64,000 nucleotides of DNA from Rhodospirillales bacterium (lineage in GTDB: Bacteria; Pseudomonadota; Alphaproteobacteria; Micavibrionales; Micavibrionaceae): positions 62,001-126,000 of the forward strand of contig JACKJB010000003.1 in NCBI GenBank assembly GCA_020638155.1. Direction: 5' to 3'. Both the position numbers and the translations under genes were made by a program. Within the stretch, counting starts at the first letter, position 1. Each line of letters opens with the position of its first letter. Of this stretch, positions 34,150-43,463 are shown piece after piece. Below the pieces are notes generated by a model. It did no database searches. It was not told where the DNA came from and was given only the letters and a program-made list of their open reading frames with translations.

Positions 34150-34501
34150 CGACGATCAAAGCATGGAAGGCCCCGGCGGGATGGATCTTGACGAAATCGA
34201 GGAGCATGATTTCGGAAAAGGCGACGATCAGGGATATGATTACGGCGAACCGATGGCCGGTGACGTTACGGCGATTTACGACATCCCCGTCCAGATCTCT
34301 GCCGTGCTCGGGCGCTCCACCATGCAGGTCAGCCAGTTGCTAAAACTTGGCCGGGGCGCTGTTGTGGAACTGGACCGCAAGGTCGGCGAGGCCATTGATA
34401 TTTACGTGAATAACCGTCTGGTCGCCCGTGGCGAGGTCGTCGTCGTCGAAGACAAGCTCGGCGTGACCATGACAGAGATTGTGAAATCCGATCGCAGCTA
34501 A
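34142..34501 (+). CDS. fliN: FliN, C-ring switch protein
   Basis: The 119-residue product has an acidic N-terminus and the SpoA domain of FliN: IPVQISAVLGRSTMQVSQLL, KLGRGAVVELDRKVGEAIDI, YVNNRLVARGEVVVVEDKLG and VTMTEIV. FliN forms the lower C-ring with FliM and binds FliH. Its ATG overlaps the fliH stop. Confidence 0.96.
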   Translation: MSDDDQSMEGPGGMDLDEIEEHDFGKGDDQGYDYGEPMAGDVTAIYDIPVQISAVLGRSTMQVSQLLKLGRGAVVELDRKVGEAIDIYVNNRLVARGEVVVVEDKLGVTMTEIVKSDRS

Positions 34502-34530
34502 GCAAACAAGAGCATTAAAAAGGTTTTCCT

Positions 34531-35376
34531 ATGACCAGTGACGCAGCGCAGGCCCAGGCGGTTCCCGGAGGCGATATCGATATCAGGATTCGCCCGCCGA
34601 GAGTACAGCCTGACTTTTCTACAATTTTCGGCCTGATCTTTGCGCTCGGCCTGATTGTTGCCGCTATTGCCATGGGGCATAGCGACGCCAATTTCGTCAA
34701 CGGTCCGTCGTTCCTGATTGTGATCCTGGGAACCATGGCGGCAACGTCCGTCTCTTACACCGGAGATGAGCTGAAGCATGTGCCCGGCATTATCGGCAAT
34801 ACGATGCTGCGCCGGATCCGCCAGCCTTCGGTTATGGCCAAGCAGCTTATGGACATCGCCATGCTGTCACGGAAAAAAGGGTTGCTGGCGCTCTCCAGCA
34901 TTGAGCCGGAATTGCGCAAGGACCCGTTTCTCGCCCGCGCGGTCCAGCTTGTGACCGACGGCTATAACGGTGAAGATATCGACCGTGTTCTGGGCCAGGA
35001 AGTCGATGCCATCGCAGAACGGCACCGCCGCTCTGCCAGCGTATTGCGCCGCGCATCGGAAATTGCCCCGGCAATGGGACTGATCGGGACGCTGGTTGGC
35101 CTCGTACAAATGCTGGCCCAGCTTGACGATCCGTCATCGATTGGCCCGGCGATGGCCGTTGCCCTGCTGACGACATTTTATGGCGCGATCATGGGCACAG
35201 TTGTCCTTGGCCCGCTTTCAGCCAAGCTGGAACGTAACTCCAGTGATGAAACGATGCTCAAGAATCTGATCCTGACCGCGATGGGCTCTATCGCCAGACA
35301 GGAAAATCCGCGGCGTCTTGAAATGCTGCTGAACAGTGAGCTGCCGCCGGAAGAACGTATCCGGTATTTCGATTAA
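34531..35376 (+). CDS. motA: MotA/PomA-type stator protein
   Basis: The 281-residue membrane protein belongs to the MotA family of ion-conducting stator subunits. It has a first pair of helices (FSTIFGLIFALGLIVAAIAM and GPSFLIVILGTMAATSVSY) and a cytoplasmic domain with LSRKKGLLALSSIEPEL and DPFLARAVQLVTDGY. The paired C-terminal helices are APAMGLIGTLVGLVQMLAQL and GPAMAVALLTTFYGAIMGTV. The class appears PomA-like. The nearest MotB-type genes are 29 kb away in the fliL operon. The stop overlaps the ATG of the methyltransferase gene (TAATG). Confidence 0.93.
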   Translation: MTSDAAQAQAVPGGDIDIRIRPPRVQPDFSTIFGLIFALGLIVAAIAMGHSDANFVNGPSFLIVILGTMAATSVSYTGDELKHVPGIIGNTMLRRIRQPSVMAKQLMDIAMLSRKKGLLALSSIEPELRKDPFLARAVQLVTDGYNGEDIDRVLGQEVDAIAERHRRSASVLRRASEIAPAMGLIGTLVGLVQMLAQLDDPSSIGPAMAVALLTTFYGAIMGTVVLGPLSAKLERNSSDETMLKNLILTAMGSIARQENPRRLEMLLNSELPPEERIRYFD

Positions 35377-36029
35377 TGACCTTCGCGCCTTTCATCACCC
35401 TACCCTTTGCGCATGAGCGCGCCGCGCCGCCTTTTTCCAGCGATGCGGACAAATATCCTGACAGCGTCGTCCGGTATTTCCTCGATCGCTACACCAAAAA
35501 AGGCGACCGGGTTTTCGATCCGTTTATGGGACTGGGCACAACCGCTTTTGTTGCCGAAGATATGGGGCGCATTCCTTACGGTTTTGAGCATGACCGTGAA
35601 CGCTTTGAATGGGTTGCCGGGCAATTGGAGCACTGGACGCATATCCACAACGATGACGCCGCCAATATGCGCAAATATGCTTTGCCTAAAATGGATTTCG
35701 CCATCACCTCGCCGCCCTATATGCCCAAGCACCATAAATGGAATCCCTTATATGGCGGCGATCCTGCGAAGGCCGGGTATGATAAATATCTCAGCCGGAT
35801 GGCTTATATATTCAAAGCGCTGGCGCAGACGATGAAACGAAACAGCTTTGTGGTCGTGCATGCCGATAACTTATATCACGGGCCGCACTATACGCCACTG
35901 GTGCGCGACCTGGGCCTTGCCGCCGAAAAAAGCATGGCTTTAAAAGCGGAAACCACCATCAAATGGGAAAACCCGCAGGCCGATTACACCCATACACATT
36001 GCCTTATCTTCAAAAATACGCAAAAATAA
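35376..36029 (+). CDS. Orphan DNA methyltransferase coupled to motA
   Basis: The 217-residue protein is a small SAM-dependent DNA methylase. The cofactor motif DPFMGLGTT (residues 48-56) is preceded by YPDSVVRYFLDRYTKKGDRV, and the catalytic motif is TSPPY (111-115). SPPY is typical of N4-cytosine and some N6-adenine methylases. No separate target-recognition domain is visible and no restriction gene is adjacent. Its ATG overlaps the motA stop by one base, so it is translated with the stator gene inside the fliF operon. Target and base are unknown; RNA or protein substrates cannot be excluded. Confidence 0.82.
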   Translation: MTFAPFITLPFAHERAAPPFSSDADKYPDSVVRYFLDRYTKKGDRVFDPFMGLGTTAFVAEDMGRIPYGFEHDRERFEWVAGQLEHWTHIHNDDAANMRKYALPKMDFAITSPPYMPKHHKWNPLYGGDPAKAGYDKYLSRMAYIFKALAQTMKRNSFVVVHADNLYHGPHYTPLVRDLGLAAEKSMALKAETTIKWENPQADYTHTHCLIFKNTQK

Positions 36030-36079
36030 GAGGCTTTGCCACCCTTGCGCTTCACGATCACTTTCAGGAGTCCACAAAC

Positions 36080-36310
36080 ATGCAAACCGGAAAATTCATC
36101 GCTCTGCTTGGAATCGTCCTTGTCACCATTATTGCCGGTATGGGCATTATTGTCATCTGGCAACCGGACCTGCTGGATACCGGATCGTTCCTGAAAGTTG
36201 GCGGGACGTTCGGGGTATTAATGCTGCTGTCATTCCTTGTCGGCTTTATTGTCAATATGACGAAAAAAGAAGGCAGCAGCAGCGCCGATCAGAACGATGC
36301 AAAAGACTAG
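36080..36310 (+). CDS. Small two-helix membrane protein
   Basis: This 76-residue protein has two membrane segments (FIALLGIVLVTIIAGMGIIV and VGGTFGVLMLLSFLVGFIVN) joined by a short loop, and a charged tail (MTKKEGSSSADQNDAKD). An AGGAG ribosome site precedes the ATG at 36080. It follows the methyltransferase by 50 bp, and its stop overlaps the end of the reverse gene by 4 bp. I do not recognise the family. Confidence 0.7.
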   Translation: MQTGKFIALLGIVLVTIIAGMGIIVIWQPDLLDTGSFLKVGGTFGVLMLLSFLVGFIVNMTKKEGSSSADQNDAKD

Positions 36311-36981
36311 CCTGTGACAAGCAGGACACGCGGCGGATCGCCTTCTTTCCAGTTTTGTACCGTCTTCGGTTTGCGGTGAATGAATAGCTGCGCATCCCTT
36401 TCCATGGTCTCAGGAAATGCCGGCAGGCCGAAGCTGCGGGTCTGCTGCCGCCAAATATCGCCCGGCTGGAACGTATAAACTCTGGCATCCTCTTTTTTGG
36501 CATAGCATCCGGGTTTTTCTTCACAGGCAATAGCGTCTTCATTGCGCAGCCATTCAGTCACCAAAGCCGTGTAGCTGCACAGCACCCTGCCGAAACCAGC
36601 ATCCTCGGAACTGTCGGAATGAAACGCGCAAGGCAGGTTTTCCCGTTCCCATGCCGAGGAGGATTCTATCTTCAGATTTAATGCCAGCGGCAGCCCCCGT
36701 ATCATCATTTCATTATAGATGCGGAGAATATCGGCACGAACGAACTCCTTTTCGGCGCGCAGGGGATCATCTTCAGCCGGCGGGGTCACAAGCGCTCGAA
36801 CCGGGCTGGAACACTTTGCCAGTTGCCGCGCCAATGCGTTAAAATCCCCCTGCAGGGTCCGGGGAAAGAGAATGCAATTGACGTTATCCGGCCCGCCAAA
36901 TTTCGCGTTAAACAACTCGCTAAGGCTGCTTACGATTTTAATCCGTTTATAATCGGCTGGGATGTAATCTGGCCGGTCCAT
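36307..36981 (-). CDS. DUF1826-like protein
   Basis: The 224-residue protein contains CAFHSDSSEDAGFGRVLCSY followed by TALVTEWLRNEDA and a PRVLLV end. This resembles the DUF1826 family (FH.D....R.LCTY.G.GTEWL), whose fold is thought to be oxygenase-like. The first 50 residues (DYIPADYKRIKIVSSLSELF, NAKFGGPDNVNC) are almost the same as in the next gene. AGGAG stands six bases before the ATG. The molecular role is unknown. Confidence 0.65.
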   Translation of the reverse strand: MDRPDYIPADYKRIKIVSSLSELFNAKFGGPDNVNCILFPRTLQGDFNALARQLAKCSSPVRALVTPPAEDDPLRAEKEFVRADILRIYNEMMIRGLPLALNLKIESSSAWERENLPCAFHSDSSEDAGFGRVLCSYTALVTEWLRNEDAIACEEKPGCYAKKEDARVYTFQPGDIWRQQTRSFGLPAFPETMERDAQLFIHRKPKTVQNWKEGDPPRVLLVTG

Positions 36982-37047
36982 ATGTTCTCCTGTTCCCTGC
37001 CAACCTAGCCGCGTTTTATATAAACGTCAAAGATTGTTTTCATAACA

Positions 37048-37752
37048 TTAATCCGGTTTCGGGATGTAATCCACCGTCAAAAGCAGGCGAGGCGGCGCAT
37101 GCTCTTTCATAATAGGCGCCTTATGCACAAACGGCTTGATGCCGGGCTGGCAGTTCCCGGCAAAGCGGATAACATCGCCAGCCTGGAAACGGAAAGCTTT
37201 CGCACCGGGCTTTAAATCATAAGCATCGTTTTGCGGATTGATGAGTCCTTCCCTGCTCCGCTTGATCACATCTTCATTACGCGCGCCTTCGGACGTCGCT
37301 CCGGCATAAAAGAAGATGATCCTTCCTTCCGGTACATAGATATTGTCTTCATGAAAATCTTCTATGACTTCATCAAGATCATAGGCACCGGGATAGACAA
37401 TCCGAAACTCTGCATGCTTATAAAAGTCCTCACGCGCTCTGCGTACCTCTGGAAAGTCCATATCGCCAATAACAGCATCAACGGCTTCTTTAAGAACGGG
37501 ATCGGGAACCGCGCTTAACTGCTTGAGATCGTTGTAGTGCAGCTTACGGATCCTGCCGGTTTTTCTTCGGGCATCATCGGCAAGCGGCTGCAATGCAAGC
37601 GCCAGTTTATTGAAATCCTGCTGCAAGCGCCGGGGATAAACGATACAGTTGATCTCGTCGGGGCCGCCAAACTTTGCGTTAAACAGCTCGCTCAGGCTGC
37701 CCACAACTTTAATCCGCTTGTAATCTGCGGGAATATAATCCGGTTTTTTCAT
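37048..37752 (-). CDS. Paralogue of the DUF1826-like neighbour
   Basis: The 234-residue protein shares an N-terminus with the gene at 36307-36981 (DYIPADYKRIKVVGSLSELF, NAKFGGPDEINCIVYPRRLQ) but diverges afterwards. Where the neighbour has TEWLRNEDAI this one has ATSEGARNEDVI. The C-terminal FRFQAGDVIRFAG and PPRLLLTVDY parts still align in pattern with FTFQPGDIW and PPRVLLV. The pair looks like a tandem duplication with specialisation. An AGGTGAG-type ribosome site precedes the ATG. The genes point away from flbD. Confidence 0.65.
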   Translation of the reverse strand: MKKPDYIPADYKRIKVVGSLSELFNAKFGGPDEINCIVYPRRLQQDFNKLALALQPLADDARRKTGRIRKLHYNDLKQLSAVPDPVLKEAVDAVIGDMDFPEVRRAREDFYKHAEFRIVYPGAYDLDEVIEDFHEDNIYVPEGRIIFFYAGATSEGARNEDVIKRSREGLINPQNDAYDLKPGAKAFRFQAGDVIRFAGNCQPGIKPFVHKAPIMKEHAPPRLLLTVDYIPKPD

Positions 37753-37886
37753 AGTCTCACCTGTTCCCGGCCAATCTAGCCGTCAAATGCGGTCCTGTCA
37801 AAAATTGCCGCCTTGGCCTTGGGGCCGCTTCGTGTTTAAATAGTCGGAGTCGTTATGTCTCTTGGGTTCTATATGGGGTTAGTTTT

Positions 37887-39299
37887 ATGCGTTTAATGAT
37901 CGTTGGCCATCTGGGCGGGCATATCAGTGCCGCCGGGAAAATCGCCTTACAGCGCGGCGCGAAAATCATTCATTGCGAGGATACCGAGCAGGCACTCGGC
38001 GCGCTGATGAACGGTAAAGGTGCCGATGTCGCCATGGTCGATATCAAGCAGAATATCGGCAAATTTATCACCGATCTTGAAACCGCGCGCATTCATATGC
38101 CTGTCGTTGCCTGTGGTGTTGATGCCGACACGCGGGCCGCTGTCAAAGCCATTCAGGACGGCGCGAAGGAATATGTGCCCCTGCCCCCGGATGCCGCGCT
38201 GATCGCCGCAGTGCTCGAAGCCGTGACCGAAGAAAGCAATACGATGATCGCCGGGGACCCGGCGATGAAGCCGGTGGTCGAAATGGCGAACAAGATCGCC
38301 CCGTCCGAAGCCACCGTGATGATTACCGGGGAATCCGGGACCGGTAAGGAAGTCATGTCCCAGTACATCCACCGTAAATCCAAACGCAAGGACGGGACGT
38401 TCATTGCCGTAAACTGCGCGGCGATCCCGGAGAATCTTTTGGAATCCGAACTATTCGGTCATGAAAAAGGCGCGTTTACCGGCGCGACGGGCCGCCGCAT
38501 CGGGAAATTCGAAGAAGCCAATGGCGGGACGCTGCTGCTGGATGAGGTTTCAGAAATGCATCCGCTGCTGCAGGCAAAGCTGCTGCGCGTTATCCAGGAA
38601 AAAGAAGTGACCCGGATCGGCAGCAACGACCCGGTCAAGGTCGATGTCCGCCTGATTGCGACCTCGAACCGCAACCTTGAACAATCCGTGCAGAACGGCG
38701 AGTTTCGCGAAGACCTGTATTTCCGCCTGAATGTCGTCAATATCCGCCTGCCAGCCCTGCGGGAACGGCCTGCCGATATCGTACCGCTGGCGCAGTTCTT
38801 TACCGATAAATTTGCCGATGCCAACGGCCTGCCGAAAAAGAAGCTGGCCACAGCAACACAGGAAAAGCTCAAGAGCGCCGCATGGCGCGGGAATATCCGC
38901 GAGCTGGAAAACACCATGCACCGCGCGATCCTGATGTCGATGGAGGATGAGCTGGAACCCGATGCCGTGCAGCTTCAAAACGCGATGGGCACCAGCAGCG
39001 CTCCTGCCGCCCCGGCCATAAACGCCCCCGACCCGGCAGGCGTTTCCAGTGCAAGTGCGCAGCCAGAAGCCGTTCCGGCAGCTCCCGCGATTCAGAATCA
39101 GGGCGCTGTCGAAAACCTGATCGGGCGGACCATTGCCGATGTCGAACGGGACATGATCCTGAATACGCTCGATCATTGCCTCGGCAACCGCACCCACGCC
39201 GCCAATATCCTTGGTATCTCGATCCGCACGCTGCGGAACAAGCTGAACCAGTATAAGGATGAAGGGGTTGATATCCCGGCGGCAAGCAGCGGGAGTTAA
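37887..39299 (+). CDS. flbD: FlbD, sigma-54-dependent flagellar activator
   Basis: FlbD activates sigma-54 flagellar promoters and, in Caulobacter, represses fliF. The 470-residue product has a degenerate receiver domain (residues 1-115). The usual acidic pair near the N-terminus is missing (MIVGHLGGH), so normal phosphorylation is unlikely, in line with control by FliX. The AAA+ domain has Walker A GESGTGKE (148-155), the sigma-54-contacting loop GAFTGA (195-200) and Walker B GGTLLLDE (213-220). A Pro/Ala-rich linker leads to a Fis-type helix-turn-helix (NRTHAANILGISIRTLRNKL). Confidence 0.95.
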   Translation: MRLMIVGHLGGHISAAGKIALQRGAKIIHCEDTEQALGALMNGKGADVAMVDIKQNIGKFITDLETARIHMPVVACGVDADTRAAVKAIQDGAKEYVPLPPDAALIAAVLEAVTEESNTMIAGDPAMKPVVEMANKIAPSEATVMITGESGTGKEVMSQYIHRKSKRKDGTFIAVNCAAIPENLLESELFGHEKGAFTGATGRRIGKFEEANGGTLLLDEVSEMHPLLQAKLLRVIQEKEVTRIGSNDPVKVDVRLIATSNRNLEQSVQNGEFREDLYFRLNVVNIRLPALRERPADIVPLAQFFTDKFADANGLPKKKLATATQEKLKSAAWRGNIRELENTMHRAILMSMEDELEPDAVQLQNAMGTSSAPAAPAINAPDPAGVSSASAQPEAVPAAPAIQNQGAVENLIGRTIADVERDMILNTLDHCLGNRTHAANILGISIRTLRNKLNQYKDEGVDIPAASSGS

Positions 39300-39305
39300 G
39301 ACCTC

Positions 39306-40181
39306 TTAGAATTCCGCACTATGCTGCCATCCTGGCGCAACGCGCTGGCCTTTTTTGTCTTTGGCCATATAGCCGGGGGCGGCTTCGATATCGACGCGGC
39401 GGCCTTCGGCACCCTGGGCTTTGCGAGATTCGCCTTCGGCGCTGATGACGATGTTATCCAGTGAAATCCCGTATTGGGCCAGCGCATGTTTGACCGCAAT
39501 CGCGCGGCGCATCGACAGGACTTTGTTTTCCGAAGCGCTGCCTTCGGTGTCGGTGTAGCCTTTTAAGATCAGCACCCATTCGGCCCGGTCGCGGTAATGT
39601 TCCGCCACTTTGCTGACGGTCTCTTTGCCGTCGTCGCTTAACCCTACAGCGGCGGAGTCGAAATAGATGCTGTAGATCGTATGATCGTCAACCGGCATCG
39701 ACAGCAGCGCCAGTGCATCATAAAAATCTTTTTTACAGCTGATATAGGCGTTTTTCGCCGGGAAATCTTCCTGATGCACCAGCCAGCAATCGTAACGGCT
39801 TTGCGCCATAGCCAGCAGCGCTTCGTTTTCACTGGTCTGCATCGTTTCCAGCGCATCCATCAACATCACCCGCGCATCGATCATTTTCTTTTTGATGCCA
39901 TCCGGGATATTGAAATCCTGCGGATCGTCCGGGGGCACATTCTGGTGCCGCAGAACCCGGCGGGCCTTGGCCTGGAAATGGGCAGAATCATCGGGGTGAT
40001 TCATGACCTCCAGCTCATAGGCGGCCAGATTTTCATATTCATTCGCCAGATTCGCATAAAAACCACGCGGCGTCTCATCAAACAGAGTAAAGCTGGGAAG
40101 CTTTATATCTGCCAGATTGCCGGAGCAGGATGCCAGCACAAGAGCCAGCAGTACGGTTATGATTTTCGCCGTTTTTTTCAT
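39306..40181 (-). CDS. OmpA-family lipoprotein
   Basis: The 291-residue protein has a lipoprotein leader (MKKTAKIITVLLALVLASCS, lipidated Cys19). A helical N-terminal region of about 150 residues follows, then a C-terminal OmpA-like peptidoglycan-binding domain (YFDSAAVGLSDDGKETV, LKGYTDTEGSASENKVLSMR, RAIAVKHALAQYGI, then AEGRRVDIE). It should anchor the outer membrane or periplasm to peptidoglycan. Its stop lies 6 bp from the flbD stop (convergent) and it diverges from flhA. A link to the flagellum is only positional. Confidence 0.8.
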   Translation of the reverse strand: MKKTAKIITVLLALVLASCSGNLADIKLPSFTLFDETPRGFYANLANEYENLAAYELEVMNHPDDSAHFQAKARRVLRHQNVPPDDPQDFNIPDGIKKKMIDARVMLMDALETMQTSENEALLAMAQSRYDCWLVHQEDFPAKNAYISCKKDFYDALALLSMPVDDHTIYSIYFDSAAVGLSDDGKETVSKVAEHYRDRAEWVLILKGYTDTEGSASENKVLSMRRAIAVKHALAQYGISLDNIVISAEGESRKAQGAEGRRVDIEAAPGYMAKDKKGQRVAPGWQHSAEF

Positions 40182-40357
40182 AATCTAATTATGTCTGTAT
40201 AGACAGCATCTTATTCATTTCCAGGCAAAGTGCAATAAATTGGTGAAATATGCCTGAATTCCAATGTCCTAAGCGTTTGCAAGTTGGGCAAAGCACGCGT
40301 AAAATGGGAAATGAATTGTTTTTTCACGTCGACTGATTCTTTTTTTAGCAAAGCCTG

Positions 40358-42466
40358 ATGTCCGATACATCCACATCGAACGTGCCCTCGACGGCTATGA
40401 ACCGTACGCGCTCTTTCATGAATGGCGCGCTCAACAGCAATTTCCTGCTGGCGATCGCGATTGTCGCGATTTTGCTGTTTATGCTGGTGCCGATTCCGAC
40501 ATGGCTGCTGGATGGCGGGCTGGCGATTTCGATCACTTTCTCCGTGCTGATCCTGATGCTGGTGCTGTTTATCGTGACGCCGCTGGAATTTTCGACGTTT
40601 CCGACGGTCCTGCTGATCGCGACGGCGTTGCGGCTGGGGCTGAATGTGGCTTCGACCCGGCTGATCCTGTCCGGCGGGCAGGACGGTACGGAAGCGGCAG
40701 GGCAGATTATCCAGGCCTTCGGGACCTTTATCATCCAGGAAAACTACATTGTCGGCGGGATCGTCTTTGCCATCCTGGTTATCGTGAACTTCGTCGTTAT
40801 TACCAAGGGATCCGGCAGGATCGCCGAAGTCGCCGCCCGCTTTACCCTGGATGCCATGCCGGGCAAGCAGATGGCAATCGATGCCGATATGTCCGCCGGG
40901 CTGATTACCGAAGAAGAAGCCAAAGCCCGCCGGTCCAAGCTGGAACAGGAAAGCAGCTTTTTCGGAGCCATGGACGGTGCGGCGAAATTCGTGCGCGGGG
41001 ACGCCATTGCCGGCCTGCTGATCGTGTTTATCAACCTGATCGGCGGGATCATTATCGGGTCTGTGTCCCATGATATGACCCTGGCCGAATCCGCCCGGAC
41101 CTTTTCGATCCTGACTATTGGGGACGGGCTGGTCAGCCAGATCCCGGCGCTGATTGTTTCTGTCTCTGCCGGTTTTCTCGTTTCCAAAGCTGGCGTTGAA
41201 GGCGCTGCGCAGGAAATCCTGTTCGACCAGTTCAGCCGTTACCCCCGCGCGATGGGTATGGCGGCGGGGCTGATGTTCGCCCTTGCCCTTGTGCCCGCTA
41301 TTCCGGCACCGCCGTTTCTGTTCCTGTCCGCTGTTATGGGCGGCCTTGCCTACCTGAACTGGCAGCGCCAGAAAAACCAGAAAGCGCAAATTGCCGAGCA
41401 GGCAACACAGGGCGGCAAGGCTGCCCCGGCAGAAGAGCCGATTTCCAAAGCGCTGGCCATGGATACGATTCGTCTCGAATTGGGCTATGGGTTGCTGCCG
41501 CTGGTGCAAGGTGAAGGCGATAACAAGCTGACCGACCAGATCAAAGGCCTGCGCCGCCAGCTCGCCGAAGATATGGGCTATATCCTTCCGGCGGTCCGTA
41601 TTCAGGATAATTTGCAACTGCCCGCGAACACCTACACTGTCCGCGTCAAGGAAATTGAAATCGGGCGCGGGGAAGTCCGTCCGGGAATGCTGCTGTGCAT
41701 GGACCCGAATGGCGAGCCGATTACCCTGCCCGGTGAGAACACGGTTGAGCCGACCTTTGGCCTGCCTGCGATGTGGATTGACGAGCAGTACCGCGAAGAG
41801 GCTCATTTCAAAGGCTATACCGTCGTCGATGCACCGACCGTCGTCACCACGCATATTACCGAGATCATCAAGGACAACATGGCCGACCTGCTGTCCTATG
41901 CCGAAACGCAAAAACTGCTCGATGAAATGCCGACCGATTACCAGAAGCTGGTCAGCGACGTTATCCCCGGCCAGATTAATGTCGGCGGCCTGCAACGTAT
42001 CCTGCAGAACCTCGTGTCCGAACGGATATCCGTCCGCGACATGCCCACGATTCTGGAAGGCATTTCCGAAGCCGCCGCTTATACCAAGAACCCGATGCTC
42101 ATCACCGAACATGTCCGCAGCCGTCTGGCCCGCCAGATCTGTGACCAGAACGTCAATATTCACGGCTATGTCCCATTGGTTACACTGTCCCCGGACTGGG
42201 AGCAGACCTTTGCCGAGTCGCTGATCGGTGACGGTGAGGAAAAGCAACTGGCGATGGCACCGAGCAAACTGCAGGACTTCATCAATGCCGTACGAGAAAG
42301 TTATGACTCCTTGCTGCAGGAAGGCGAAATCCCGGTTATGCTGACTTCGCCCGGCATTCGCCCTTACGTGCGCAGCGTCATTGAACGCTTCCGCCCGCAA
42401 ACCATCGTCATGTCCCAAAACGAAATCCACCCCAAGGCGAAGATCAAGACATTGGGGCAGGTTTAA
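40358..42466 (+). CDS. flhA: FlhA, flagellar export gate protein
   Basis: FlhA is the large ring of the type III export gate. The 702-residue product has eight predicted N-terminal membrane helices (first FLLAIAIVAILLFMLVPIPT) and the FHIPEP-type signatures, for example LRLGLNVASTRLILSGG and GFLVSKAGVEGAAQEILFDQ. The large cytoplasmic domain contains VLPAVRIQDN-like ILPAVRIQDNLQLPANTYTV and ends PQTIVMSQNEIHP. The ribosome site is weak. A 739-codon open frame on the opposite strand covers the same DNA and is not a gene. Confidence 0.97.
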   Translation: MSDTSTSNVPSTAMNRTRSFMNGALNSNFLLAIAIVAILLFMLVPIPTWLLDGGLAISITFSVLILMLVLFIVTPLEFSTFPTVLLIATALRLGLNVASTRLILSGGQDGTEAAGQIIQAFGTFIIQENYIVGGIVFAILVIVNFVVITKGSGRIAEVAARFTLDAMPGKQMAIDADMSAGLITEEEAKARRSKLEQESSFFGAMDGAAKFVRGDAIAGLLIVFINLIGGIIIGSVSHDMTLAESARTFSILTIGDGLVSQIPALIVSVSAGFLVSKAGVEGAAQEILFDQFSRYPRAMGMAAGLMFALALVPAIPAPPFLFLSAVMGGLAYLNWQRQKNQKAQIAEQATQGGKAAPAEEPISKALAMDTIRLELGYGLLPLVQGEGDNKLTDQIKGLRRQLAEDMGYILPAVRIQDNLQLPANTYTVRVKEIEIGRGEVRPGMLLCMDPNGEPITLPGENTVEPTFGLPAMWIDEQYREEAHFKGYTVVDAPTVVTTHITEIIKDNMADLLSYAETQKLLDEMPTDYQKLVSDVIPGQINVGGLQRILQNLVSERISVRDMPTILEGISEAAAYTKNPMLITEHVRSRLARQICDQNVNIHGYVPLVTLSPDWEQTFAESLIGDGEEKQLAMAPSKLQDFINAVRESYDSLLQEGEIPVMLTSPGIRPYVRSVIERFRPQTIVMSQNEIHPKAKIKTLGQV

Positions 42467-42481
42467 CCGTGGACCGCCGCC

Positions 42482-43432
42482 ATGCTCGATAAAACCCAGG
42501 CCTGGCAGAATGCCGTCGATCTGGCCGCAGCGATGGCGCCGGAATTAGAGCTGCTTGAAAAAAAGCGTAAAGGCCACTGGCTGTTTCTACTTGTCATGAT
42601 ACCGCTCACATGGCTGGTAAGCCTGCCTTTTTTATACGTCTATGTCTTTGCCCGTACCGGAAGCCTTCTCATATCGGTCACCTGCTGCCTTACTGGTGCC
42701 GCAGTCATTGCCGTTTTTGGCTACCGCGCTTTTGATCGCGATTACCGGCGCAAAGCAAAGCGGGTTTTTGTCTATAAGATCGCCGACCTTTTAAAGATGC
42801 GCTACAAGCCGTACGGGCTTTTCCCGGTCGGACAGGTTTACGATCATTATATCTTCCCGTCCTACAGCCGCAGCACAACCGAAGACGGCTTTACCTTCAA
42901 GCTGGAGGACCGCAAGGTCGAGTTGCAGGAAATCCAGCTCTTCCGTCACGATAAAGAAGGAGGATCAAGTTTCTCTGCCGTGCTGCCGATGCAGGAACGC
43001 GGGATTATGATCCGGATCGAGACCCGGCAAAAGCAACCGTTCCATACCCTGGTTATCCCACACCATTATGAGCACCATCCCGACTTTTTCCGCGGTATGC
43101 GCTACCATCAGCGAACGCCTTTCGGCAACCCGGCTTTTTCGGACCGCTACCTCGTGCTGGCTCAAGAGCACACCGACGCCCACGATATTTTCAATCCGGC
43201 CTTTATCGAGACGTTCCTTGCCTTTGAAAAGGAACTGGGCGCGTCAACCATGTGCATGAGCGTCAAACAAGGGGAAGTCGTTTTTTACGCCCGCCATGCG
43301 CGGGATATGTTCGAACCCGGTACGATGCTGCGCCCGGCGAACACGGAAACGCTGCGGCAGATTTTTGAAGAGTTGGGTGCGCTGACGGCATTGATAAAAA
43401 TTCTTAAACTTAACCCCTATGTCGGTTTATAA
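42482..43432 (+). CDS. DUF3137-family membrane protein
   Basis: The 316-residue protein has two adjacent membrane segments (HWLFLLVMIPLTWLVSLPFL and SLLISVTCCLTGAAVIAVFG). A soluble domain of DUF3137 type follows (YKPYGLFPVGQVYDHYIFPS, GIMIRIETRQKQPFHTLVI, SDRYLVLAQEHTDAHDIFNP). It starts 15 bp after flhA and is followed by a related gene. Function is unknown; the two-gene DUF3137 set after flhA suggests an envelope role. Confidence 0.72.
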   Translation: MLDKTQAWQNAVDLAAAMAPELELLEKKRKGHWLFLLVMIPLTWLVSLPFLYVYVFARTGSLLISVTCCLTGAAVIAVFGYRAFDRDYRRKAKRVFVYKIADLLKMRYKPYGLFPVGQVYDHYIFPSYSRSTTEDGFTFKLEDRKVELQEIQLFRHDKEGGSSFSAVLPMQERGIMIRIETRQKQPFHTLVIPHHYEHHPDFFRGMRYHQRTPFGNPAFSDRYLVLAQEHTDAHDIFNPAFIETFLAFEKELGASTMCMSVKQGEVVFYARHARDMFEPGTMLRPANTETLRQIFEELGALTALIKILKLNPYVGL

Positions 43433-43463
43433 TTTCGAAAAATCGGGTACACTCTAAAACGTT

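Noticed and set aside
40280..40300. TTGGGC...GC match before flhA considered as a sigma-54 site
   Set aside because: The GG to GC spacing is one base short of the required distance.
40211..42430. Open frame of 739 codons on the minus strand covering flhA
   Set aside because: The forward frame is a canonical FlhA. The minus frame is low-complexity (His/Gln/Gly/Arg-rich) with no domain, so it is an artefact of codon bias.
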